From an uncultured Clostridia bacterium (GTDB lineage Bacteria > Bacillota > Clostridia > Oscillospirales > Ruminococcaceae): 64,000 nucleotides of DNA. The position numbers and the translations under genes were made by a program. The notes beneath the pieces were generated by a model. It ran no database searches. It was not told the origin of the DNA and worked only from the letters and a program-made list of their open reading frames with translations. Below, in pieces: positions 15,857 to 23,881 of the stretch; within the stretch, counting starts at the first letter, position 1; every line of letters starts with the position of its first letter. The DNA lies in NCBI GenBank assembly GCA_947627875.1, contig CANQXS010000002.1, positions 1 through 64,000 on the forward strand. Direction: 5' to 3'.

Positions 15857-17188
15857 TTAATACGGAGAAGACGGTATGTGCTGTTTTGCTTGCTCATATC
15901 TGATTATGTTGCCGTTAAATTTTAAATCTATATATTCACTCGGCATCATTTGTTCGCCGTTGCGGTTATAGATAACTCTTAGTTTTCGGTTGCCGCACTC
16001 AGCCCCGTCCTCAGCCATTTCTTCTGGTGTCTTTTCTGTTATAATAGCGATTGTTGACGCATTTCTGCATATCTTAGCACTGTCGGCGATCTTACCTGAA
16101 TCAGTTGTCTGGACTGCACCGAGCCCAGCTATATTCATTTTGCCGCAAATTTGGTTCTTGACCATATCAATGGATCTGCCAAGCTCCTGATAAGTATCAA
16201 AAGCGTCGCCCTCGCCGCTGCTCTTGAAATAGTCTACAATCAGAACGTCTAAACCTTGGGTATGCTTTACTCTTTTTACAGCAGTATAAATACTCTGAGC
16301 GTCAAACATAGGCATATACAAATGTGTGAATTTTCTTGTTTTCAGCCAAGCTATCGCTCTGTCAATTTTCGCTCTTTCCTCTTCGGTATATCTACCGACC
16401 TTCAGGCGGTTATACTCTATCATAGTCAAATGCGAAATCAATCTGAGTGTAAACATTCTGGTGTTCAGCTCACTGTCAATATAAAAAACTGCCTGATCTT
16501 TTTTAAGAAGATCGACAGCACAATTCAATAACATCATACTCTTGCCTATCTTAGGGCCTCCAGCGAACAGGAACAGTTCACTGCGCTCTATAGTGGCATA
16601 GAGATTGAGAGTTTCAAACTTAAACGGAAGACTTGACATATTATCGCCGTTCTGGCGATTCAATATCTCTTCCCAATATTTTTCAACAACGTCCTTATAT
16701 TGCGGCACTTCGTTGACAGTTGAAAACTCCATCATTACGTCGTCTAATGCTGAATAAATTTTCTGTTCGATATTATCTACAGAACCGTTAAAGCACAGTC
16801 TTTCGCACTCAATCAGCCTTTTATAGGTATCTCTGCGAAAGGCAGCGTCTAAAACATTGGATACCAAGAGTTTATATTCCTCTACGGTATCTCTGGCTAT
16901 TGCCTTAGCCACATCAATCAGTTCATTCAGGACTGTTACTGTCAGTGTGTCTGTAGCCTTGCGTGTGGATTCACGCTTGTTCAATATATTCGTGATGTTA
17001 TAAGCATCTATCTTTTCAATCCCGCATTTTGCCAGCTCACATACGGCATAATAAACATATGCGTTCTGCTCGTCTGAAAAATGATTGGGTTTTAACTCTT
17101 CGGAATAGAAAGTCAGTTCGGGCTTTAGGATAATGGAGGCTATGATACCCGCTTCACTTTCTATGTTTTTAATATCGCCTACATTCAA
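15857..17188 (-). CDS. dnaB: Replicative DNA helicase (DnaB-like)
   Basis: A 443-residue hexameric RecA-fold helicase. It has the helical N-terminal domain (ESEAGIIASIILKPEL, typical of DnaB) and a C-terminal ATPase with Walker A FAGGPKIGKSMM and Walker B LDVLIVDYF. Motif H3 is GAVQTTDSGKIADSAKI and an Arg-containing end reads LRVIYNRNGEQ. It precedes primase and polymerase in one operon, giving a compact replisome module. Confidence 0.93.
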   Translation of the reverse strand: MNVGDIKNIESEAGIIASIILKPELTFYSEELKPNHFSDEQNAYVYYAVCELAKCGIEKIDAYNITNILNKRESTRKATDTLTVTVLNELIDVAKAIARDTVEEYKLLVSNVLDAAFRRDTYKRLIECERLCFNGSVDNIEQKIYSALDDVMMEFSTVNEVPQYKDVVEKYWEEILNRQNGDNMSSLPFKFETLNLYATIERSELFLFAGGPKIGKSMMLLNCAVDLLKKDQAVFYIDSELNTRMFTLRLISHLTMIEYNRLKVGRYTEEERAKIDRAIAWLKTRKFTHLYMPMFDAQSIYTAVKRVKHTQGLDVLIVDYFKSSGEGDAFDTYQELGRSIDMVKNQICGKMNIAGLGAVQTTDSGKIADSAKICRNASTIAIITEKTPEEMAEDGAECGNRKLRVIYNRNGEQMMPSEYIDLKFNGNIIRYEQAKQHIPSSPY

Positions 17189-17219
17189 CCAAATATCACC
17201 CTCTCATAAAACAGTTTCC

Positions 17220-17990
17220 TCAATGGCAAAATAGTTGATAGTAATCGCAGTGATCGCAGACGTCACACAAATATCTACATCTGAATTCGTCAATGTTTGA
17301 ATTCCATTCGGTTTCTTTATCTATCTTATCTATTGTTGTCAGCGCCCAATTCTTTGCCTGTTCGTACTTTTCTGGGTCAAAAGGCTCTTCAATCTGAGTT
17401 TTTGTCCGAAAGCAGTTGAACACCAATTTTTTTGGAAGCTTATGATATATCTGTTCAACTGCGGCAGAATACAGATAAAGCTGCCGCAGATATTTATCAA
17501 GCTCTAAATCAGACTTCAGGGGTTTACTCCTGTTGGAACGCGGCTTTAATGCCCGTGACTTATGGTCAGTGATCACTATACCGTGATCTTTTGAGAGCTT
17601 GTCTATAAACCCCACAAAGTCTTTATCTCCTATTTTAAAATTCACTTCTTGTTCAGTGCCGATTATATTTTCTTCCATAGGTTTCAGCGACTGAAGATAT
17701 TCAAGCCCCTGATGGAAGTAATTATTAAAAATCTGCAAGTTGGGGGCTCGTCCGACAACGCTTGACCTAAACTCAGTCAGATATTGGCGGACGAGTTCTT
17801 CGGGTGTAGCTTCTTTATCCAGATATTTTTGCAGAAGCTTATGCATCAAAAGACCGAAATCGGAAAAGAACTTTCTTTCTTTCGGCTCCTTTGAAATGTA
17901 TTTCAAATAGAAACTGTATGGACAATCCTCATATGTAGTAATTCGTGAATGACTCCACGTCATATCAGAAATTAAATATGAGTAATTCAT
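17220..17990 (-). CDS. PD-(D/E)XK nuclease (RecB/Cas4-like)
   Basis: A 256-residue RecB-family nuclease. The N-terminal SRITTYEDCPYSFYLKYI is the typical start, with a Cys that joins three C-terminal cysteines (CRYLCDVCDHC) to bind a 4Fe-4S cluster as in Cas4/AddB. The catalytic core shows FVGFIDKL and VITDHKSR, matching the Asp...D-x-K pattern. It sits between the SSB/ERF recombination genes and DnaB, so a role in DNA end processing for single-strand annealing is likely. Confidence 0.88.
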   Translation of the reverse strand: MNYSYLISDMTWSHSRITTYEDCPYSFYLKYISKEPKERKFFSDFGLLMHKLLQKYLDKEATPEELVRQYLTEFRSSVVGRAPNLQIFNNYFHQGLEYLQSLKPMEENIIGTEQEVNFKIGDKDFVGFIDKLSKDHGIVITDHKSRALKPRSNRSKPLKSDLELDKYLRQLYLYSAAVEQIYHKLPKKLVFNCFRTKTQIEEPFDPEKYEQAKNWALTTIDKIDKETEWNSNIDEFRCRYLCDVCDHCDYYQLFCH

Positions 17991-17996
17991 TGCTTA

Positions 17997-18374
17997 TCAG
18001 AACGGATCGCTTTCCTCTGTATCCGCTTCGCCAGTATCAGTGGAAACACTGGTATCAGCTGAAACTGCGGATGAGGGTTCATCGTCGTCTGCCGTGGTGA
18101 AATCGAACACCTTGTAGTTGACATACTCCTGTTTCTTTTCCTTGTCGTAGCGAGTAGATACGTCTACATCGCCGAGCTTAATGCGATCCTTTTTCTGCAA
18201 CTTCTCGCCCTTGATTTTTGCGCTGCCTATGAATGTGCAGAAGCCTGAGAAATCCTGTTCGTATTCTCCAGAATCCTTGTTCTTTTTGCTGACAGAGAGC
18301 CTGACTTTCAGCGAGTTTCCTCTGCCCTCTTCAACACTCCATACAGTTGCCCATGCGTCTTTGCGAAATCCCAT
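17997..18374 (-). CDS. Single-stranded DNA-binding-like protein
   Basis: A 125-residue protein with an OB-like beta-rich N-terminal part (LKVRLSVSKK, FSGFCTFIGSAK, YVNYKVFDF) and a long acidic tail ending in DPF, the acidic-tip arrangement by which bacterial SSBs recruit partners. It is encoded directly after the ERF annealase. The overall fold is inferred; sequence identity to host SSB is low. Confidence 0.7.
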   Translation of the reverse strand: MGFRKDAWATVWSVEEGRGNSLKVRLSVSKKNKDSGEYEQDFSGFCTFIGSAKIKGEKLQKKDRIKLGDVDVSTRYDKEKKQEYVNYKVFDFTTADDDEPSSAVSADTSVSTDTGEADTEESDPF

Positions 18375-18376
18375 AG

Positions 18377-19084
18377 TTACTTCTTCTCCTTTGCTTCAAT
18401 AAATGTCTTGACTTCTTCCATTAAACTACTTGCCGCAAGCGGGTCGGTGATATCGTGAGGGTTGGCACTCTTTTTAGTGTACTTTCTCACAAGTTCCTTA
18501 AGCGCGTCGCGGTCATCCGCATTGTTTTCGAGGTGGCTTGTAATTAACTGCAAAATCTGGTCTGCGATACTCTTTGCGACTTCCTTATTTTCTGCTTCTT
18601 CGGCTTCCTTCTTAATCTTGAGCCAAGCGTCAGGATCGTTTTCGGAAGTAGCTACATTGAAGTACTTAAGCAGGAAATATCTTGAGGCGTATGAAAGACC
18701 CGAACCAAGCGCCTGACTTGCTTCGGACTGCTGTCCGACGAACGACCACGGCACCACGATTCGGTCTGAGGGATCATCGTTGTTGACCCAATACCATTCC
18801 ATATCGCCGTGAACAAGAATGTCGTTGACGTGTTCGTCATAGACCTTGCCATCCCTTGTAGACTTAGTTTTGACATACGGATAGGGTTCGACGTGAGTGG
18901 TTCCAGGCATGATCGCAGGAATCAGAGAAACCCCGTATTTCTCCATAAGTCCTGAAATCTTCGAGAGAATCAAATCTTCGGTTACATATTTGTAATTGTA
19001 GCCCGACTTGTTCTTCTGGAGGACTTCGACAGGCTTGCGTATCTTCGCAAGCTTCTGGTAAATGTTAAGTTTTACTTCTGACAT
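18377..19084 (-). CDS. erf: ERF-family single-strand annealing protein
   Basis: A 235-residue protein of the ERF superfamily, phage recombinases that anneal complementary single strands. The pattern is KLAKIRKPVEVLQKNKSGYNYKY, then LILSKISGLMEKYG, then SEASQALGSGLSYASRYFLLKYFN with the conserved Gly-Ser-x-x-Tyr-x-x-Arg-Tyr. It is followed by a Glu-rich helix. It sits next to the SSB-like protein and Cas4-like nuclease, making a standard annealase-exonuclease recombination set. Confidence 0.92.
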   Translation of the reverse strand: MSEVKLNIYQKLAKIRKPVEVLQKNKSGYNYKYVTEDLILSKISGLMEKYGVSLIPAIMPGTTHVEPYPYVKTKSTRDGKVYDEHVNDILVHGDMEWYWVNNDDPSDRIVVPWSFVGQQSEASQALGSGLSYASRYFLLKYFNVATSENDPDAWLKIKKEAEEAENKEVAKSIADQILQLITSHLENNADDRDALKELVRKYTKKSANPHDITDPLAASSLMEEVKTFIEAKEKK

Positions 19085-19095
19085 AAGATCTCCTT

Positions 19096-19713
19096 TTACT
19101 CTGTGGTTTTATTGCGTTCTAATAAATAAGACGCTTCGCCGTCGGCGAGATGAAGCATTGGCGCAAGAACACACATATCGTATGCCTTATTAAGCCCGCT
19201 GTCTCCGCCTTTGACAGAAGTGTCAAATCCGCCCATATGGTATCTGATTGCAAGCAGTTCATCTACAGTCAGCTTGCTGAAGAACCACTGCAAGATAATG
19301 CAACTCTTCTCGCCGTGACCGATAGGGAACTTCTCGTCAAATTCATATATCTGCTTTTTGTACCACCGACCCGTCTCGTCGTCTTTGACGTTGCGGTATC
19401 CTTCTTTGTAGGTATTAGCCTTGCATATATCGTGGAACAAGGCGCAGATAGCAACAGATTCGTCGCTGATATTGAACTCCGGATAGTTATCTACCAAATG
19501 CATTAAACAGTCATAAACATTCAGCGAGTGTTCGACAAGTCCTCCAGGATAAGAACCGTGAAACCTTGTGCTTGCAGGAGCGACAAAGAAATCGCTACGC
19601 TCAAGCCAGTTAAGCAGCTCATCAAGACCCTCTCTGTGGATTTCCTCTCGGCATATATCCAAGAATCTCTTCTTATTAGCCTTAATATCGGTTTTTGCTT
19701 TGTTTGTATCCAT
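19096..19713 (-). CDS. HD-domain phosphohydrolase
   Basis: A 205-residue HD-superfamily protein with metal-binding motifs VEHSLNVYD and ALFHDICKAN, a His in PIGHGEKS and a final Asp in LHLADGEAS, in the right order for an HD phosphohydrolase. The substrate is not evident; in phages such proteins often act on nucleotides. It starts the recombination/replication block. Confidence 0.85.
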   Translation of the reverse strand: MDTNKAKTDIKANKKRFLDICREEIHREGLDELLNWLERSDFFVAPASTRFHGSYPGGLVEHSLNVYDCLMHLVDNYPEFNISDESVAICALFHDICKANTYKEGYRNVKDDETGRWYKKQIYEFDEKFPIGHGEKSCIILQWFFSKLTVDELLAIRYHMGGFDTSVKGGDSGLNKAYDMCVLAPMLHLADGEASYLLERNKTTE

Positions 19714-19856
19714 ACTGTTCCTGAATCACCTTTCATTTTTTGTGTTGGCACTATTAGAAATACTGACAATGGGCAGGAACGATAGGTAAAATCGTTCCTT
19801 TCACCCACTGTCTAACTCTTACTGTTTTATATCGAACCTGTTATAAAATACACGTT

Positions 19857-21389
19857 TTATTCTGCCGTTTTCTCGGTTGTTGCAAGCAAACCCTTAACAG
19901 GGTCGGCGAGACTCTTAACCAAGTCGTGGAGTTCGCTGTTGAAGTCCTTCCCGTTAAGAGCGGAGTTCTCAACGTCAAGCTTCTTCATTAAAGCGGGTAT
20001 CTGACTGAGAGTATCAACGAGTACGTTGCCAGTAGCACCCTTGCCCTCACCGCCGCCGATATTGACAAACTCAGCGTTCTTACCGATGTCAGCCATAATC
20101 TTAGCGGTGTTGGTAGCAATCTCAATACGGGCGTTGGCGTCGATCTTCAGCTTTTCGATTTCAAAGTTGACCTTCTCGTTGGAGGCACGAGCGTCCGCAA
20201 GAGCTTTCTCACCGTCTGCCTGTGCTATCAGTTTCGCTCTCTCAGCCTCCGCCTCTGCAAGACCTCTTGAACGAATGACCTCAGCCTCGGCAAGACCCTG
20301 CTGTTTAGTAACGTCGGCTACTGCGACGCCCTCTTTTCTCGTCTTTTCAGCCTCGGCTTCTGCCTTAATCTTAATCGCGTTAGCTTCTTTCTCGGCGACC
20401 TCTACGCCAGCGTTCGCGGAAATCTTTCTGACATTCGCTTCAGCCTCGGCCTCAATCTGATTCTTCTGCTTTTCGGCTTCAGCACGAGTGGCGATAACTT
20501 CCTTTTCCTGAAGAGCCGCAAGATTAGCCTGTTCCTGTTCGATGACGCGAACCTTACCTTGCTGTTCTGCTACTTCCTGCTGTCTGATAGTCTTCTGCAA
20601 TTCGCCAGCGATATTGGCGTCGGCATTTGCCTTGTCGGTTTCAGCCTTAAACTTTGCAATCTGAAGGTTGTTATCCCTCTGCTTTGCTGCGACTGCGAGC
20701 TTTGAGTCAAGCTCATTTTGAGCGGCTATCTTCTCGGATTCAGCCTTCTGCGTTCTGACCGCCTGATCGACGGTAGCCTTCTTATTCTCTGCCTCTCTGC
20801 GCTTATCTTCCATATCAAGCGCGGCGATATTATCGTAGTATCCGTTGTTGTCGGTGATGTCCTGAATGTTCAGCGACACGAGTTCCATACCCATATTCAC
20901 CATTTCGTCGGCGACTATGTTCTTGACATTCTCGGTAAATGCGACCTTATCACGAAGTACCTTTTCAGGGGTCATTGAAGCAACAATATCTCTGACAGCA
21001 CCTGTCAGTGTAAGTCTTACGTCGTTTATGATGCCGTCCTGCCCACGCTCCTTAAAAGAAATGATAGCCTTTTTGAGGTTGTCAATATTGTTTGTGTCGG
21101 GTCTTATCTGAGCCGTCCAGTCAATGACGATAGGCACCGAGGTCTCTGTTTTAACTTCGTCCTTATTCGCCGTAACGGTTAACATACAAAGGTCAAAGTA
21201 CTGCGCCTTTCTGAATATAGGAATGACAAAACTGCCGCCAGATACCTTGATTCGGGGCTCCTTGCCGCCAGTGATAATGAGTGCCTTGTCGATTTCAGCG
21301 ACCTTATAGATTGAGCAGAGAAACAGCACGACTGCCACTATCACTGCTACCACAATACCGATCGGGATTAAAATTGTTGCTAAGCTCAT
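19857..21389 (-). CDS. Flotillin-like SPFH/Band-7 membrane scaffold protein
   Basis: A 510-residue protein. Residues 1-27 form an N-terminal membrane anchor and the SPFH domain spans about 28-190. A long Ala/Glu/Lys-rich coiled coil (about 190-420) has repeated EAEAEK-type units, and a Gly-rich C-terminal region follows. This is the full architecture and length of bacterial flotillins (FloT/YqiK type), which organise membrane microdomains. A flotillin inside a phage replication region is unusual. It is flanked by a small basic protein upstream and a 140-base gap with a hairpin (AGGAACGAT/ATCGTTCCT near 19772-19797) downstream. Confidence 0.9.
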   Translation of the reverse strand: MSLATILIPIGIVVAVIVAVVLFLCSIYKVAEIDKALIITGGKEPRIKVSGGSFVIPIFRKAQYFDLCMLTVTANKDEVKTETSVPIVIDWTAQIRPDTNNIDNLKKAIISFKERGQDGIINDVRLTLTGAVRDIVASMTPEKVLRDKVAFTENVKNIVADEMVNMGMELVSLNIQDITDNNGYYDNIAALDMEDKRREAENKKATVDQAVRTQKAESEKIAAQNELDSKLAVAAKQRDNNLQIAKFKAETDKANADANIAGELQKTIRQQEVAEQQGKVRVIEQEQANLAALQEKEVIATRAEAEKQKNQIEAEAEANVRKISANAGVEVAEKEANAIKIKAEAEAEKTRKEGVAVADVTKQQGLAEAEVIRSRGLAEAEAERAKLIAQADGEKALADARASNEKVNFEIEKLKIDANARIEIATNTAKIMADIGKNAEFVNIGGGEGKGATGNVLVDTLSQIPALMKKLDVENSALNGKDFNSELHDLVKSLADPVKGLLATTEKTAE

Positions 21390-21403
21390 ATTCCTTTTCC
21401 TCC

Positions 21404-21571
21404 TTAGTTATCAGCCTTAAGCATATCCTCGAAATACTTAATGATTCTCTCGTTGCTCTTTCTGAGTTCCTCAGACGTTACTTTTGACTGACCATATCTT
21501 GCCTCTCTCGCCTCTCTCGGCATACGCACACGTCTGACTGTTGTGTTCCTTGTTGCTTCGGATTTCTTCAT
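21404..21571 (-). CDS. Small basic hypothetical protein, 55 aa
   Basis: Starts at ATG 21571 (MKKSEATRN) with AAAGGAG upstream. Very basic N-terminal half (VRRVRMPREAREARYGQ) and an amphipathic C-terminal helix. It lies 14 bases before the flotillin gene and may be co-translated with it. Function unknown. Confidence 0.6.
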   Translation of the reverse strand: MKKSEATRNTTVRRVRMPREAREARYGQSKVTSEELRKSNERIIKYFEDMLKADN

Positions 21572-21596
21572 GATAAAAACTCCTTTCTTTCTTATC

Positions 21597-22150
21597 TCAG
21601 ACTTCATTGCCCCAGCAATCCCAGCCGTCTCTCTGTGCGCGAGCGTACATTTCAAGCTTCTTCTCGCTGGGATATAGTCTTTGAATTATATCAAAAGAGA
21701 CCTCTGGCTTTTGACTGTGGCGTTTTACTTGTTCCGTAAAAACGGTATGTATCTTGCCACGTTCTTCTTGTGCCACGGGTCTCAATTTGCCCTTATACAT
21801 ATATAATAAATATTCATGTCCGAATCTGACTGTAAAAGCCGCTGGTATGCCAGTCACCTTATTCCAGATTAAACGGGCATGAAGCTTGTAGCCTAATTTT
21901 TCAGCTATGTGCTGTGCCTCAAATAAATACTTATCTATTGTCCAAAGGAAGAGAACAGCGTTCTCACCTGTCAGACTATCTGCCTGTCGCAGGTGAGATT
22001 CAATCTCTTCCAGTGAGCAGGTCGGATATTCAAGCGGAAGCCCTGAGGACTTTTCTCTCACGTTCTTCCGCCCCCCCGCGACTGTTTCCACGGAGGATCG
22101 GCTAAAATTAAATCGTACTTCTCGTTTGTATTAAAAATGTCAATTACCAT
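21597..22150 (-). CDS. MT-A70-family adenine methyltransferase, frameshifted at a poly-G tract (copy 2)
   Basis: The gene starts at ATG 22150, overlapping the end of the first MT-A70 gene, and reads YDLILADPPWKQSRGG, containing the catalytic DPPW. At the G7 run (22071-22077) the frame breaks: with seven G the product ends a few codons later. With eight G it continues as RKNVREKSSG and then the whole MT-A70 body (VLFLWTIDKYL, HARLIWNKVTG, YMYKGK, VKRHSQKPEVSFDIIQRL, AQRDGWDCWGNEV). The enzyme would methylate adenine N6. Either a phase-variable gene captured OFF or a homopolymer error. Confidence 0.85.
22071..22077 (-). repeat. Poly-G (G7) tract inside MT-A70 gene copy 2
   Basis: Seven consecutive G on the coding strand directly after DPPWKQSR. 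One extra G (G8) restores the frame. Mononucleotide tracts of this kind are classic slipped-strand phase-variation sites. Confidence 0.8.
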
Positions 22151-22714
22151 TGCTACCTCTATCTTGAATATCTTCCACTTCGTCACCCCAGACATCCCAG
22201 CCCTCGGTTCGCTCCCTGGCAAACAATTCGATTCTGGGCAAATCTCCCATCAGTTCGACTATCTTATCGCGAACTTCGTCGGGTTTTTGACTGTGACGCC
22301 TGACAGGTGAAAACACAAGCTGCCTGACCTTTGCGCTGATACGCTTCGGATTACCCTTAATGGCTATCAAGCAAGGTTCAGAGTTAGCTCTTGTATATCT
22401 TCCAAGCCCGAAGAAATAACCAGGACTTTTGGCGTTCTCTTTGATCCACTGAAACGCCACAGTCTTGTATGTAAATCCCCAAGCTTTAATTAAATTGAGT
22501 GCCTCCTGTATCATGGGATATGTCGCCCACATAAAGAGTACACAGTCATCGGCTGCGATACCCCCCCATTTGAATTCACGGGTAAGGACTTCAACTCTTC
22601 AAGCGACATTGTGTTATAATGAGACGCGGCAGAACCGTTACACCCCGAATCATTATAAGACCACGGCGGGTCGGCATAGATAATGTTGTACTTCTTGTTA
22701 GGAAATGGTATCAC
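22140..22714 (-). CDS. MT-A70-family adenine methyltransferase, frameshifted at a poly-G tract (copy 1)
   Basis: Starts at GTG 22714 with a GGAAGG site: YNIIYADPPWSYND carries the DPPW motif, followed by MSLEELKSLPVNSNGG. At the G7 run (22561-22567) the frame shifts and ends after 16 codons. In the frame reached with eight G it continues IAADDCVLFMWATYPMIQ, then TVAFQWIKEN, FGLGRYTRANSEPCL, RRHSQKPDEVRDKI and FARERTEGWDVWGDE, a complete MT-A70 methyltransferase. The gene overlaps and precedes copy 2, making a tandem pair with the same defect. Confidence 0.85.
22561..22567 (-). repeat. Poly-G (G7) tract inside MT-A70 gene copy 1
   Basis: Seven consecutive G on the coding strand after LPVNSN. 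G8 would read Asn-Gly-Gly-Gly-Ile-Ala-Ala-Asp-Asp, joining both halves of the methyltransferase. Confidence 0.8.
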
Positions 22715-22728
22715 GTTGTTTCCTTCCT

Positions 22729-23001
22729 TTATTCTGAAATCTTAGATATACTGACTCCCAGCATATTAGCCTGTTCGGACAAATCCAAATCACTGAAAAT
22801 GTCGCTTAGGATTTCTTTTGCACATTCTTTGCAGTATTCTTCCTGTCCGTCGATTGCAAACTCCGCGCCCTCACGTCCGCACTTATCGCAGTAGTGACGC
22901 GGAACATGCCTGTATGGACAGCTGTCACCCAAACAACCTATTTCTTTTGGACAGCCCACACATTCGTCCTTGTATATAATCACCTTTTTTGACCTCAACA
23001 C
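22729..23001 (-). CDS. Zinc-ribbon protein, 90 aa
   Basis: Contains nine cysteines: CVGCP, GCLGDSCPYR, then CDKCG...CKEC, the last forming a standard zinc ribbon. The C-terminus is helical (LGVSISKISE). It overlaps the ThyX stop by 7 bases and precedes the MT-A70 pair. Similar Cys-rich proteins are common in Clostridia phages; role unknown. Confidence 0.65.
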   Translation of the reverse strand: MLRSKKVIIYKDECVGCPKEIGCLGDSCPYRHVPRHYCDKCGREGAEFAIDGQEEYCKECAKEILSDIFSDLDLSEQANMLGVSISKISE

Positions 23002-23666
23002 TCGATGTCGTCAAAGACAATCGGAATCTTTTCTTTAAGCTCTCTGCACAGCGGGATTGCGATTTCTCGCATTTGCGGGTGCGCCGCCTCTGCGGTTCTG
23101 AGTTTAAAGAAATGCCGCCATTCACGGTAGTTTGCGGTGACAATTATGTTCGTCTTGGTGGACGTCGGCAAAACCGAACGCGCAATCTGAGGCGTTGCGC
23201 CAAGCTTGATCATTTTCAGATAGTGAGACTGAGCGTCTTTCATAGCGTGTAACCATTCGGTGTATACGCTTAAGGTAGATTCGGAATCCAGCTTGCTTAC
23301 CTTCGAATCGTTTGACATACCGTCTGCAATATCAATAACGCTGATTTGATTTCCGAACTTATCATTAGCATAGTTGACATATCTTGTACTCTCCTGACCG
23401 AAACTTGCCAGTCTGTGTCTGACAATTTCGTGTGACACACCTCTGTCACATGTAAAAAGAACCGACAGAGAACTATGCTCTATCATAGCCTCGTGTCCGT
23501 TCTTGATCAGCATTGCTACCATTTTCTTTGCGCTTTCGCCGTCGGGCGTTATCCTATCCTCAGACTTATAACATACCCTTGCGGCTCGCTCTATTCTTTG
23601 AAGCTCTTCAATTCCACCCTCAGAAATCGGTGTCAGAATTTCATAGCCAGCCTTTATTACATTCAT
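22995..23666 (-). CDS. thyX: FAD-dependent thymidylate synthase ThyX
   Basis: A 223-residue ThyX converting dUMP to dTMP with methylene-tetrahydrofolate, FAD and NADPH. The signature is RHR (83-85) in RHRLASFGQESTRY, which fits RHRx(7)S with Gly where many homologues have Asn. Also visible are the N-terminal PISEGGIEEL and the conserved IARSVLPT and EWRHFFKLR segments. It works with the dUTPase of the same element to keep thymidylate supply independent of the host. Confidence 0.95.
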   Translation of the reverse strand: MNVIKAGYEILTPISEGGIEELQRIERAARVCYKSEDRITPDGESAKKMVAMLIKNGHEAMIEHSSLSVLFTCDRGVSHEIVRHRLASFGQESTRYVNYANDKFGNQISVIDIADGMSNDSKVSKLDSESTLSVYTEWLHAMKDAQSHYLKMIKLGATPQIARSVLPTSTKTNIIVTANYREWRHFFKLRTAEAAHPQMREIAIPLCRELKEKIPIVFDDIEC

Positions 23667-23668
23667 TG

Positions 23669-23881
23669 TTACCTCCTGATAGACACACTTGTATAAGAAT
23701 TATAAGCCTTAAGCTCGCTGTCTGTGACTTCAAGCCTTAAGCCAAATCTGTTTAGCAATATTTGTTCGATCAGACGACGCTGACCGAATTCAACTCCTGC
23801 CTGATAATCATCGTCTGCGTTAGCGACCTTTATTTTCGCGTATTCTTTAAGCAAATATTCTGCCACACCTAAGTCATTCAT
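23669..23881 (-). CDS. Hypothetical protein, 70 aa
   Basis: Starts at ATG 23881 (MNDLGVAEYLL) with GGAGG seven bases upstream, overlapping the end of the CCA-enzyme gene by 8 bases. Mostly helical; residues GVEFGQRRLIEQILLNRFG suggest an amphipathic helix. No family recognised. Confidence 0.55.
   Translation of the reverse strand: MNDLGVAEYLLKEYAKIKVANADDDYQAGVEFGQRRLIEQILLNRFGLRLEVTDSELKAYNSYTSVSIRR

Noticed and set aside
17220-17990. Cas4 of a CRISPR system
   Set aside because: The nuclease has the Cas4-like Fe-S pattern, but it sits in an ERF/SSB/DnaB phage recombination module without other cas genes or repeats.
19772-19797. Terminator between flotillin and the HD-hydrolase gene
   Set aside because: The hairpin is good (AGGAACGAT/ATCGTTCCT) but lacks a T-run on the coding strand, so termination is not supported.
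19857-21389. Long ORFs on the plus strand opposite the flotillin
   Set aside because: They are low-complexity Ser/Ala shadows of the Ala/Glu coiled coil and lack start signals.
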